Positions 40,541 to 52,568 of a stretch of 64,000 nucleotides of DNA are shown here, piece by piece. The position numbers and the translations under genes were made by a program. Origin of the DNA: Nothopassalora personata (taxonomy: Eukaryota > Ascomycota > Dothideomycetes > Mycosphaerellales > Mycosphaerellaceae); NCBI GenBank assembly GCA_033816765.1, contig CM066291.1, positions 2,604,001 through 2,668,000 of the forward strand. Direction: 5' to 3'. A model generated the notes under the pieces. The model made no database searches and was not told the origin of the DNA. It worked only from the letters and a program-made list of their open reading frames with translations. Positions within the stretch are counted from its first letter, which is position 1. Each line of letters opens with the position of its first letter.

Positions 40541-43500
40541 TGCTCCTCTACCTATCTAATTTGAAACCTAAATCGTCATCGAAGCTCTATTAAGGATTAG
40601 CTTACCTTGCTAGTAGACTTAACCCTACATTTGTTTTACGGACAACTACCTAATCGATTTAAGAACTACTGTAGGAGATCGGCACTAAGCACTAGTACCG
40701 TAGTATAGTATCTAAAAGAGCTAGACTAGGTATAGAGTTTAGAAACAATACCTCTAGTAACCTAGTAAGATCCGCTAAGGACAACTAGGTGCTTAGGAAA
40801 GGCGTACAGTTCTAGGCATAGAAATCTATGCTAATTAGCGTACTGCTAGAGAAGGATCTAGTTAGATACGTAATCCATAATCTAGACTAGGTTGACCTAA
40901 AGTACACTCTAAACAGGGCAGCTTATGATTAATCCTAAGATACAACTAAGAATGTCTAAGATAAGACTGCCTAGAATAAAGCTACTTAGGACATTACTAG
41001 TAGTGTAGGATATAAAGCTGCCTACAAGCGATAGAAGAAAGAGGACATATAAGCATATAGCATTATTATAGCTAGATTAGATTCTACCCTAAGGCTAAAC
41101 TTTAGAGATATAGACAAGTTAGCTAAGGAATTATATAATTTGATTAAGGCAACATATAAGCTAGTTATTACAATTAATCTGTATAACACTCTAAAGGCAG
41201 TTAGGTATATTAAACTAGATGCTGCAAGACCTAATATATTAAAGTACTATAAAGACTTTCAATTATAGGTGAATAACAACAAGACTGCTATAGAGCAATT
41301 TATTAGATCTTCCCTAGTTAATAATAAGTTAAGGCTTAAATCCTCTTTTGTCCTCCTAGATATTATCTATAGATTGTACTTTGTTAAAGGTCTAAACTAT
41401 ATCAAATAGCTTAGGACATAGAGACATAACAATCCCCTAGAATTAACTACCCTAGAGAGAATGTTTATAACTCTTAGGAAGGAGTAAGTACCTACTACCT
41501 ACAAGCCTAGCAATAGCTTTGTTAGAGCATTCTTAAGCAAGAATAATAATAAGCAGTACATACAGTACTTACATAAGCACACTAACGCGAACTGCTATAA
41601 GCAGCATCTAGAGAAGAATCCTAGGAACAGGTCTAAGAAGGGCAAAGACACCCTAAAGGATAGGGTAAAGAAGGTAAAGGGTAGCAAATCCCCTAGGAAG
41701 AGGATTGCTATAGCAATTAATAACTAGTTAGACTCATTATCTAATTAGGAGCACAGCTCTAATAGTAATAGAGACTAGAGATAACTACATAGGAGGTCTA
41801 GAGTAGCTGTTACAGTTGCATAACTAGTGTATATAGGAAGGACAGTAGCTACCGCATTAAACCTAATGTTAATAGATAAAGTCTATAACATAGGTACATC
41901 CTTCTATATCTACAATAATCTTATAGACCTTTAGAATGTTAGGCTAAGCCTAAGGCCTATATGCTTCTTATAGGCCGTTAGGTAAGGATCTCTTACGACT
42001 AAAGGAGAATTAAAGGGGGTTATAAAGAACTATCTTAGTTAAGAGACTACCCTACTCCTTCGCAATATACTTTACTTACTAGAGTTAGATACGATACTAA
42101 TCTCTATAGAACTCCTATATAAGAAACATAGAGTTTACCTAGATAGACTATCTAAAATGCTATTCTAGAAGGACAAGCCTGTAGGCTTAGTTAAGATAAT
42201 GAAAAATGTTATTATCTTTAGGAACCTTAGGGTAAAGAGGGGTTCTAGGAAGGATAAAGATAGATTAGCACTAAAAGGACTTACTGCTCTTACATTTACT
42301 AAGCTAAGAACTAATATAGTTAGATAGCATTAAAGACTTAGGCATATTAGGAGCACATTACTTAATGCTACAAAAGAAGCAGTTAAGGGCCTAGAAGATG
42401 TTAATACTATAGAGTTAGGGCATTATAAGACTTGCAAGCTTATAAGGTTATAAAGAGTTGTTTTAAGAATCCCTAGGAGACCTACACTAGAGGCATTAGA
42501 TGAAATCTATACTAACCTAGTTAGTCTAATCACTCCACTCTCTTATAATAGTTACGCATACTACCTTATGCTTACGTATGCCAAAACTAGAATAAGATAG
42601 TGCTTGCCACTTCTAAAGAAAAGTAATACTCTAACAGTAATTAAGACTTAGCTTACTATGATATAGAACTACTATAAGAAGAAACCTAAGATCTAGTTCT
42701 TAGATAGTAGTAGGGAATTCAATAACATTAAACTTGGAACATATGCCTAATATAAAGGAATTAGATAGGATTTTATATTACTATACACACCTAAGTAGAA
42801 TAGAATTGCTAAAGCTTCGAACAAAGTTATTATTAATAAGGCTAGAGCTATGCTTATAGACTCTAGCTTGCTATAGAACCTCTAGCCCTAGGCCATGGAT
42901 TTTATATGCTATATTACGAACCGCCTCTTTAACTTAACAACAAAAAATGTACTATGGATTAACTTTAAGAAGGACCTAGGCATTAATGTTAAAGAGATAG
43001 ACTTAAGGAATGTAAGGAGGTTTGGATATAAAGTATACAAACATAACGACAATTACACTAAGTCTAAAAAGTTCTCTATAAGGGCGGACATATAGTAGCA
43101 TATAGGATTCTAGGGTAGTTCATTAACCAACTACCTACTATGGAAGCTATAGTAGGAGAAGGGAAAATAGGTCTACAAGATAACCTATTCCCCCTATATA
43201 ACTTTTAATAAAGATTTCTTGTGGAACTCGCAATACTAAATCCCTGTAGGTAAGCAGGTCGCTTAGGGGGAGTAGACAGGGCAGACTGTTAAGAGCTCCT
43301 AGCTTACTGCTAGTAATAAGTATACTGTCCTAGATAACGAGATTACCTTCCTTAGACACCCCTATAATAACCCTAAGGACCCTTACTATAAAGGTATTTA
43401 TATGCCTTATAAAGGGCCACACGAGCTAGAAGCGAGTTACTAACCCTATAAACCTTTAAGGGGAGCTATGTAGCTAGAGGGTGAGCTGCAGTAGCATAGT

Positions 43501-43609
43501 GACTAACCTAAAACATAAAGGGCTTCGTAACAAGACTCCCCTAACTAAGGTTAGTCTTAGAGGGAGCATAGGACAGAAGACTCACGTCTACTATTCAGAG
43601 ACATATCCC

Positions 43610-43708
43610 CCTAGCTCTAGGAACAGTCTCCTGTAGAGCACACCTAGCTCTAGGAACAATCTCCTATAGAGTATACCTAGCTCTAGGAACAATCCCCTAT
43701 AGAGTATA
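43610..43708 (+). repeat. 33-bp in-frame minisatellite in Copia-2 pol
   Basis: Three units starting at 43610, 43643 and 43676. They encode an 11-residue repeat of the type QLQEQSPIEYT (TAG read as former Gln) in the linker between integrase and reverse transcriptase. Confidence 0.85.
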
Positions 43709-45246
43709 AGCCTTAGACTTCATAGTCTAAAGAGCTACACTAAGAAGACCCTAATTAGGCCATAACACTATTCTACCCTACCCTATACATTAGTAAGAGG
43801 AAGAGGGATGGGACTTATAAGCCTATAAAGACTAAATAAGCTAAGGTCTATCCTAAGCTAACTAGGAGAAGTTTAAGATAGAACAGATCCTATTATAATT
43901 ATAGCAAACTTAAGAAAGTATTCGCTATAATAGCTATAGATAATATAAAGAAGGGGAAGCTTACAGATCCTACCACCCTAACTAAAGCATTAAATAGACC
44001 TAATAGAGCTAAATAGATTAGGGCAATTAGAAAGGAATTTAACTCCTTAGAAGACATAGAATGTGTTGCATGGATCCTATTATAGAAAGTCCCTAAGGGC
44101 AGGAAACTACTTATAGGAAAATAGGTCCTGCACTATAAGTATCTTCCTAATAGGTCCATTAAGAAGCGTAGAGCTAGATAGGTAGTAAAGGGGTTTACTT
44201 AAAAGCAAGGGACAGACTATGTTAAAACCTTTGCTCTAACCCTAAGGCTACTAACAAGCAGGATTCTCCTAGCCCTATGTACAGTTCTTAGCTAGAAGAG
44301 GAGACAGATTAATGTTGAAACAGCATTTATAAACCCTAACATCGATAGACCTTTATACATTAAACCACTAGAAGGGGTAGAACTTATTAAGAAAGATCTA
44401 TCTAACAAAGTCCTAGAAATTAAGAAGGGACTATGTAGATTAAAACAAGCTACAAACCTCTAGTACTATGATGCCAAGGATGCTCTAGAAGAATTGGGCC
44501 TAAAGAGACTTAATTCTAATACATGTCTTTTTTAGGGGGAGAATCTTTTAGTTCTCCTATATGTGGATAACTTTTAGATCTTTAGCGATAGTGATTAGAA
44601 GATTAACAAGTTCATTACTAGACTAAAGAAGAAGTACTCTATTAAAACTGTTAACACTAACCTTTTCCTAGGCATGCAACTAAAGAGTGAAAAGAATAGA
44701 GATCTCTATGTCTCCTAAAAGCACTATGCTTTAGAGAAACTTTAGAAACATAGCCTGGACTTAGCTAAAAGTGTTAAGTATCCCCTTAACCGCCTGTATA
44801 AAGCTCATAAAGAGCAATGCAACATATAGAATTACAATCTGTTTAACACATTAATTAGGGAACTCTAGTACCTAGCTAACTAGACTAGGCTAGATATCTC
44901 CTATACAATAAACCACTTAGCTAAATTCTTAGCTAATCCTTTAGTAGAACATATTGCTATAGTAAAGCATGTTTAGAGATACATTGCTAGAACAATTAAC
45001 AAGTACCTAATCTTTTGAAAAACACAATCCCTAAAGCTAGAGATCTACATAGACTCTAATTTCTCTAGAGATCTAACAGGTAGATCTACCTTAGGACTCC
45101 TAGTCAAAATGGCTAGAAGTCCTGTTATCTAGAAATCCAACCTATAGAAGGAGATAGTACTGTTAAGCACTAAAGTAGAGTATGTGGCCTTGACTAAATG
45201 CTATAGGGAAGTAATGTAGTTAAGAAATCTACTCTATAAAACCTAG

Positions 45247-45680
45247 TGTTACGGTTCGGATGAAGGACGGTGCAGGACGTGGCATGGGGAGGAAGAATCA
45301 GAAGACACGAACCAATCGCTAGGAAGAGAAAGGGACCCCACGTCCGGGTCACGTGCACGACCGCGCGCTTAGTGCATGGTCGAACACGACCGCAGAAGTA
45401 GCGTATGGACGTACACGACCACACGACCAGACGACCGGTCGAGTGGACAGACGGACATCTAACACCGGATGGCATACGAACCTCCTTTGTATTTAGGAAC
45501 GCTAGAAACCCTGATGGTTCTGATGCGTTCAACTCATGTTACTATCTCACTGATTGGAATACAACTCTTATTCCTATCATTCATCTTCGCTCAGCTTGCT
45601 TCAGCCTCTCCAAAGAATAATACCGCCACGTGACTTGACTTATCTCTCTTTGAGACTAGCCCTGGAACGAGACAATAACA
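45247..45680 (+). mobile_element. Un-RIPped solo LTR, family A (Gypsy-1 type)
   Basis: 434 bp, TGTTACGGTTCGG to GACAATAACA, with the 5-bp duplication CCTAG (45242-45246 and 45681-45685). It is the reverse complement of the Gypsy-1 LTR but keeps nearly all CpA and TpG that are TpA in Gypsy-1. It interrupts the RNase H region of Copia-2. Because it is clean inside a RIPped host, it inserted after that host was mutated or escaped RIP by its small size. Confidence 0.97.
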
Positions 45681-45959
45681 CCTAGAAAATGACTAACTAC
45701 AAAGCTTAAGCCTTTAAGATCTTTGTAGACAACTAGTCTACTATTAAGCTAGTTAGAGATCACACTAACTATAGAAGAACTAAGCATGTTAGACTAAGGA
45801 ACCACTTTTATAGACATGTTTATACAGAAGGCTTAATTGTAGTTAAGTATATCCCTACTACATAGCAGCTTATAGATTGGCTCATAAAGCTAAAGTCACT
45901 AAACTACATTCTCTAAGGGAGGCTTCTAGAGACTAACTACACTTTTATTTGTACATAGC

Positions 45960-47840
45960 AAGACCTTTATTTGTTCATAAGTATTTATAAAGCAATATCT
46001 CATTTATTTGGAGACAGTGGAGGAAAGTTTTTATTAGCCTTAAGGGCTAGATTCATTTAGGGTATCGCATATCTTGCTATGCTTATACAACTAGACTATA
46101 GAGAGGCCTGCTTTAGAACCGCCTTTTAAGGCAAGATCTAGTTTATTATTGTAGACTCCAATTTATGGGAGCTATAGTATTAAAACAAAAGGAAATAGAG
46201 AAGTAGACCGCCCTTGCTTATAACGGCTATTTTATCCTTTAGCCCTAACTAAATTACTAAGACCTAATGCAAGTATACTATTTAGACTACTACTTACTAC
46301 TAGAGCCTCTAGAACCCCTCTTATAGGAAGTCGAGTTTAACATAGCACCCTCCTAAAAGTTATTATTAGTACCTAAGCGCTATAGGAACTAACGAATTAA
46401 GGTAGTAACCTTATCCTAAGAGAGGGAGTTAGAGAATAGGAGGCGAAGCTCTAGGAGGACAGTTCTAGAACTATTACTAGGAGCCCTAGGGATACTTAGG
46501 CGCTAGTCTACATCGCTAGGAATGAGCTAGGTAGGTAGCATCTAAAGACTATATCTAGAGGTACTTATGCTAGGAGAGTATAGAGCTAGAGATAGGAAGC
46601 CCTTACGTAGAGGACTACTGCGCATAATAGGAGGAGATCGACTATACTATGCACTACCCTAGAATATAGCACTAGCGGAGCGAGTATAACCTACACTAGG
46701 CTGCTAGTAGGTTCTAGATAGACTAGCGGCACTCTACTATAGGGTCCGTAGAGAGAAGAAGCTGCACTTGTCGTAATAATTGTTAAGAGCGCAGTGAGTA
46801 TAGCAGCCCTTAAACTATCCTAGAATAGTGTAGTAGCTAGAAAAGGGAAGGTTAGATCTCTCCTTATAGCGGTTATAGGCGCTGCCGAAGTGCTAAACAA
46901 GATAGTCTATAGCGGAAGCCTATAAGGTAGGAAGGTAGTTCTAACTACTATTAAGGTTTATAGTAATAGTGTTAGAAATACGACCTTAAGGGTCGACTAT
47001 TATATAATCAAAATCCTAGGCAGCCGCGTTAATCTAACCCTAGTTCGGCAGATTAGTAATACTACCCTTAGTAGTTAGAAGCTTCTTCTTATAGAAGGCA
47101 ACCTTAAGGGATGCTATAGTAAGCTGCAAGGTTATATTCTTCTTAGTGATCTTGCGCCTACTCTCGATGATCTACTTAACTAGTCTAAGTGCCTTAATAA
47201 GGGTCTTACGCTTAGAGATCCTACTAGATGTAGGCAGACCCTTTCTGCTATTACTAGGAGGACGCTTATTAGGATCTTAATCGTTACTAGAGCTAGATCC
47301 ACCACTAAAGACATTACTAGTACTACTAAACTGGTTTATAGGAGTCTACTTAATAACATCTACTATAATGCTACTTACAATTTAGTAATACCCTTAAAAC
47401 ACTATTATATATACAGCATACCTTACTAAAAGCTTCTTAAAAAGCTCTAAGAATAGGTGTATAGTGGTTATTAGGGTGTGTGAGTAGGTATAGTAGTCTA
47501 AAAAGGGGGAAGAGAGGTGTAAAGTGGTATAAAGTAGAGAGAGTTGTTTAGTAAAGAACTAGCTTCTTTTATGCGTACCTACGAGGTTTGTGCGTTGCTG
47601 CCTAGCTAGACCTTCTTAAGCCGAGAGAACCTTCTGTTCACTTCTAAAAGCGGAAAGATAAGGCCTAAGTGTGTCTAAGAGTAGGTCTCTTGCATATGCA
47701 AATCTAACAAGATTACTGTCCTTAGCATGTGCTTGCTTATAGCAGAAACCTAGTATCTAGAACTAGTGAAGGTGTTCGAGACTAATACAGCAACATAGGT
47801 AATATTAAGTTGATCAGACTGTCTTTATAGTAGTTAGTCT
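45960..47840. other. Extra 3' region of Copia-2, unassigned ORFs on both strands
   Basis: About 1.9 kb between the end of RNase H and the 3' LTR. A plus-strand frame at about 46440-46800 is open apart from RIP stops and is Leu/Arg-rich. A minus-strand frame (about 47330-47000) reads Ser-rich and then Lys-rich coiled coil (KGLPTSSRISKRKTLIKAL). I cannot assign either. The region may be an accessory gene or an undetected insertion; I found no terminal repeats. Confidence 0.4.
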
Positions 47841-47850
47841 AAAGGGGGAG

Positions 47851-48026
47851 TGTTGTGAATCAGGTAACCAAGGTCCATGTTAGTCAGGACTTAGCACACA
47901 CACACTATATCACACTGTTTTCTGTAGCTAGATAGTCTCACACCTTGTGGCAATTCATGAGGGTTACTAATCCACCCTATCGTTTCAATCTGGAAGCTTG
48001 TACTCGTCAAATACCTATTTACAACA
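47851..48026 (+). repeat. Copia-2 3' LTR (family D)
   Basis: 176 bp, TGTTGTGAATCAGG to CTATTTACAACA, followed by the CCTCT duplication. Slightly less RIPped than the 5' copy. Confidence 0.95.
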
Positions 48027-48304
48027 CCTCTGTCCGTTCACCGCCGCCAAGCTACTTAGATTGATCCGCGAATGCTGCCGGTATGGGTCTCATCTTGAGT
48101 CGCATGGCCGCCATGTTGACCTTGTACGGCGCTCGTTCGATATTGCCATGTGCTCGTGAGCTGAGCTGGAAAAAGGAAGGCAGTTCATCGTTGGAAACGA
48201 CGCGCTACTCCTGGCCTTCACCTTCACCTGGAACGTCGATGCCGGTGCAGCATATGTGCGGTCAACACTCGCCCTTCAATCACGACGCCACTCTCTTTGA
48301 CGGT

Positions 48305-49167
48305 ATGGCCAACGCCGACACCAAAGTAACCTTCTGCGGCGGCATCGCACGCTTTCTCGACAGCGCCGATCCATCCGACTTCACAATCACCTGCGGAGAG
48401 CACAGATGGGCAGTCCACCGATTCTGCGTTTCGCTCCATTCGAGCGTCTTAGCGACAGCCTGTAGCAGTCACTTCAAGGTATCATGTCTGCCATGATCTG
48501 AGGTGCCAAGCTAATGATCGGCAGGAGGGCCAAGAAAAGACCTACGACTCTTAGGACCACACAAAAGACCAGGTGGCGGCGCTGATCGCGTACATGCACA
48601 ATTTTGACTATAAGACGCCTAGTGAGGTGCATGGTCAGCGCATGTTCCTGCATATGTCGCAAACACTTTTGGCGCACAAGGCAAGTCATCTCCGCTCGAA
48701 TGGCGAATTGATGCCACGGCACTAGTTCTCGTGCTCGAGAGCGTGCACTCACACGCAGCAGTACGACATACCCGGCCTTGAAACTCTCGCCATCGAGAAG
48801 TTCCAAGCCATCATCGACGAGACCAAACACGCCGCCGAACTCGCCGAACTCGCGATTCTGGCAATCCGGTGCAGAAGGCGCAACCACAGAAATTTGCAAG
48901 TCGATCGCTGCCGTTGTTATCAAGCGCGATGCCTTCGCACCCGGAGGCGAAGTTTTCGAGAGCGTGATCCAAAGCTACCCACATCTAGCCGTGGAAAGGG
49001 TCAAAGCCATGAAGTCGAAGGGCACCGGGAACGGGAACGGGTATTTAAGGCCGCTAGAGTACGTGGAGAAGATTTATGCGTGCCCTTGGGGATGCGGCGC
49101 GAAGGTGAAGGCTTACATACCCAACAAGAAGGACGATTATACTTGTCCGAAGTGCCGTCAGGATTGA
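48305..49167 (+). pseudogene. BTB/POZ-domain gene, apparently damaged
   Basis: Exon 1 (48305-48478) starts MANADTKVTFCGG and reaches the BTB core (DPSDFTITCG, WAVHRFCVSLHSSVL). Intron 1 is 48479-48524. Exon 2 (48525-48680) gives GQEKTYDS, then an in-frame TAG (48552-48554), then DQVAALIAYMHNFDY. A GC-AG intron (48681-48761) leads to YDIPGLETLAIEKFQAI. Within exon 3 the frame must shift by one base near 48850 to reach EICKSIAAVVIKRDAF and the C-terminal zinc ribbon (ACPWGCGAK, CPKCRQD). Using an alternative acceptor at 48554 would skip the stop but delete conserved residues, and it does not cure the frameshift. A sequencing error is possible. The gene begins only about 280 bp from Copia-2. Fungal BTB proteins of this type usually act as Cul3 or chromatin adaptors; the partner is unknown. 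Confidence 0.65.
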
Positions 49168-49357
49168 TGGGAATCACGTTGGGCGCAGTGTGTGAGGAGT
49201 AGCGGAGCGCGTCGGCAATACGGCAAGGTTCGAGGGGCAGAATGTCTGGAAAGCGACTTTAGTCGCATGGCGTGGTGCGCTGAGGTTGGAGGGATGGCAG
49301 GCTGTACAGATCGACATCTCGCCGGTCACCAGAATGCGCGATCCGAAGTACTGTACA
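49168..49357. other. Short convergent intergenic
   Basis: 190 bp between the 3' ends of the BTB gene (+) and UTP12 (-). Nothing else is seen. Confidence 0.5.
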
Positions 49358-52301
49358 CTACGCCACACTAGCAAAAGCCCTCTTCTTCCGTCCCTTCTCC
49401 ATCGCATCTTGATCCTCCTCAGTCGGCTCGTCCAAATACCCAAACCTCTCGTTCTCCCTGACCTCCCTACTCATGATCTCCAGGCCCGCCAAGTTGAATC
49501 CCATTACCTTTCTCTCCTCCTCCTGCCACGCCTCGTACGCCTTATAAACCTCTGTAAGAGCCGACTTCAGCTGCTTCGACGCTACGATCTGCGTCATGTG
49601 CGCCTGCAGCATGAAGTACGTGATTCGCCACGCCAGCTCGGGCTGCATGCGCTTCTGGAAGAAGACGGAAAGGAATGTGAAGAAGGTGGGGAGCGTGGTA
49701 AAGGGTATGACAAGGAGGGCGTCGTTTAGAGCTGACGATGGGACTTTACGGAGGGTCTGGAGGACGTGTTGTTCGGCGGACATGTTGCTGTACTGGAAGA
49801 TTGGGTTCCGGTCTTGAGGGACTGCGAGCTTGGGATTATGCAGCTTGTCTCGTTCGTAGGCGCGCATGAGGTGCAGATCTGTTATGCCGACTTCGAGGGC
49901 TTCCATGATCTTCTCACCGTGGGTCAGAGTGGTGATCGTTTGCTTACTCGCTGCGGCGACTTCAGCATCTTGCTCGTCTCCGTCTTGAAAGTCGCGGTCG
50001 ATGTTCTGGGCCAAGGTCGATTCGTACATTTCTTCAAGTTCTCGTTCCCGCTCTTCCTCCAGGAAGATGAGGTCGTCGCCAACTTGCCATGTTCGTATGC
50101 TCTTGTCGTGGGAGGCCGTGACGACCGTCTCACCCGTTCGACTCAGAGCCATTGCCCAGATCTCCCCGTGGTGGCCTTCGAGCTTTTGTATCTGCTCGAA
50201 CTTGTCACCATCCCACGTCTTCACCACGCCGTCTTTGCTTGCGCTGAAGACGATGTGCTTTTCGTCTTGCTCAACAGGATGCATGATGAAGCCGACCTGC
50301 ATCACACTGTCCTGATGCGCGAAGAACGCTTTGTGACAATCACCAAAGTCCATACCCCAGATTCTGACGTTCTTGTCTGCCGAGCATGTTGCAATCAGCT
50401 TCGAGTCACTGCTGATACTAACGTTCAGCACAGGCAGCTTGTGCCCGTAAAGAATGTGGTATGGCTTTAAGCTGTCCACGAAGAAGAGCTTGACCGTATT
50501 ATCAAGAGTGCTAAGCGCGAGATATTTTTGATCGGGCGAGAAGCACAACGAGAGCACATCATCAGCCACTTTCAGCTGCCTTGTCTGCGTGAGCTTCAGA
50601 CGTTGTATTGTTCTCCTCGTGCCAGGAATCTCTTCGTCCACAACATCGAACCGCCAGAACTTGGCAGTCTTGTCTGCAGAGCCTGTCACTACAGATCGGC
50701 CGTCGGGATGTACCGATAGCGTCCAGATTGCGCCTTCATGTGCCTGGATCTTCTCGACCAGTGTGCTTGTGCTGATATCATAAAGTTCGAGCTCGCCGAT
50801 TTTGGTGCCCAGCAGTACCATTCGATCACCCGGCAAGAAAGCCGAGCAAAGAGCTTGGCCACATTCCAAAGTTCGAAGACATGACTGCGTTCGCAAGTTC
50901 CATACTTTCAGCGCACCAGCCGAAGCACTTGCAAGCATGCGGTCGTCGGACGATAATGCCAGGGTGCGTACATCTGTCCTATGGCCAGGAAGCTCAACCG
51001 CTAGCGATCGACTGTATTCGGGCGCTTCTCTGCTTCCGGTCTTCTCCTGTGCTCGATGCGAGATGATGTTGTAGGCCTCAAGTTGATTGTTGGTCGTCGC
51101 AGCCAGGAGCTGCAAATGCTTGGCTGATTTGCTGCCGCTGGTAATCCAGATCGCCGATCGCAGCTTGCCACCAGTGCGAACGATCACGTAAGGCACAAAA
51201 ACATCGCTCACGTCTGGCGTTTCCAGAGCCTCGTCCTTCTCCGGTACTAGCGACTGTCCTGCAGCGGCAGCCTTCTCTCGTCTCCTCCTCTTCTTGCGCT
51301 GCATGTGTCGATGTATCTCCTCTGTTGATCGTATCCGCCACAGCTCTACTGCCTTTTCCGAGCCGTGAATCGAGATGTAGTCCTGCTTTGGATGGAACGA
51401 TATGCCAATTGTCTTACCTTTGCCCTGCCGATGTATGATGCCTTGACTGACCAGAACATCCTGCTTCTTGCCTTCGCCAACTTCACTTCCAAGTTCCGCC
51501 AAAGCATCGAGGTTTATCCGCCACACCTTGAGCTCGCCCTCGTTTCCCGCTGTGATGCACCCAGCACCATCCGGGCTTACTCCAAGAGCCCAGCACTCTC
51601 CGCTCGTCTGTGCGACATGCGTTTCGAGACAGTGTGGTGTCGACAGGTCCCATATCTTCACAAGCGCATCCTTTGAGGTCGAAAGCAAGTACCTCTCTTC
51701 CGTCTCAGCGGCGAGGCTCACGTCGACAACTTCTTCCTCTGCATCGCGCAGAGATAGTGGAGTACGGAGAAACGATATACCAGTAATCTGATCCTTGTGG
51801 CCGCGCAACCTGAACTCGGCAGTCTCAGACAGCAGATTCCAGATGATCATGTCTGTGTCCCTGCTTCCACTTGCAAGTCTCGAGCCCTCTTGATCGAACT
51901 GCAGCTGCGTAATTGCGCTCCTGTGGCCGTTGAAGCTCACGACTACCTGCTCAGATAGCGCATCCCATATTCGGATCGATCCATCGGTGTAACCGACAGC
52001 CAGCAGATCGGGCTGGACGTCGCATTGCGATATGCATGTCACCTGACTTCTGTTGTCCTTGTCATGCCATCGCGACAGTAGTTCCCCTTTCTTCACGTCC
52101 CAGCACAGGACATCCTCGTTTGCGCCTACAAAAGCTCTTCCCGAGCCAGCATTGCGACGCGAACCATCGGGCGTCCAGATCGTGTTTGAGGTTGCAGTAC
52201 AGACGGTACCGAAGGATTGACCAAGATCGTACTTTCTACATCTGTTAGCGACCGTACTACAGCCATCAGCAGACACCGCCTCACCTATAAGACCGCACCA
52301 T
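49358..52301 (-). CDS. UTP12: U3 snoRNP protein Utp12/Dip2 (WD-repeat), two exons
   Basis: A 964-residue WD-repeat protein of the UTP-B subcomplex of the small-subunit processome. Exons are 52285-52301 and 49358-52235; the 49-bp intron (GTGAGG to ATGTAG, branch GCTAAC) splits an Arg codon. The spliced start, MVRSYRKYDLGQSFGTV, matches the family. Reading straight through the intron would give a longer frame from 52411 with an unrelated N-terminus. Tandem WD repeats form two propellers, for example DGSIRIWDAL, GHRSAITQLQFD, SGSRDTDMIIWNL, GSADKTAKFWRF and SADKNVRIWGMDFGDC. The C-terminal Utp12 domain follows (about residues 780-900), then a basic tail. It is divergent from ARPC2 across 267 bp. 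Confidence 0.95.
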
Positions 52302-52568
52302 GGCGACTGTTGTTCTGCTGCCACAAAGCCGAACAAAAAGTTGATGGAGAAATGCAGAGCCGAGCAGTAAGGGTCTCGGCGCTGGCGGACCGAACGCCGC
52401 ATTATCATCACTGACTGCCCGTTCTACCAACGGCCCTGGGACAGCAATCGTGGGAGCCTGAACAACATAGCGACGAGTGATCACACAGCCAGAAATTGGT
52501 ACAGTACAGAAAGTACATTTCGAAGCGACCATACTACATTGCGCCAACTGGCTGTATAGCCCCCGACA
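52302..52568. promoter_or_regulatory. Bidirectional promoter UTP12/ARPC2
   Basis: 267 bp separate the corrected start of UTP12 (-) and the start of ARPC2 (+). No clear TATA box is visible. Inferred from layout. Confidence 0.45.

Larger units (their letters stand above)
40600..45910 (+). pseudogene. Copia-2 gag-pol, RIP-inactivated
   Basis: Plus-strand coding sense with TAG and TAA at former Gln and Trp codons. Gag with a damaged CCHC knuckle lies near 41590. Integrase is at about 42400-43100 (a 66-codon stretch, 42895-43095, is still open). Reverse transcriptase is at about 44000-44700 with LCRLKQATN and LYVDNF (YVDD altered). RNase H is at about 45050-45900 with STKVEYVALTKCYREVMQLR and, after the solo LTR, DNQSTIKLVRDHTNYRRTKH with Gln restored. 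The frame is continuous across the solo LTR if one copy of the duplication is removed. Confidence 0.85.
40350..48026 (+). mobile_element. Copia-2: complete copia retrotransposon, moderately RIPped
   Basis: 7677 bp with 176-bp LTRs and the 5-bp duplication CCTCT (40345-40349 and 48027-48031). Plus-strand sense: primer site at 40526-40540 and purine tract AAAGGGGGAG (47841-47850) before the right LTR. It includes a 434-bp solo LTR insertion; without that it is about 7.2 kb, long for copia because about 1.9 kb of extra sequence follows pol. The LTRs differ at about ten sites, all CpA/TpA type, and are far less mutated than the interior. Confidence 0.95.

Noticed and set aside
52236..52411. Upstream start for UTP12 giving a 1017-residue protein
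   Set aside because: The extra N-terminus is intron read-through; splicing 52236-52284 gives the conserved start of the family.
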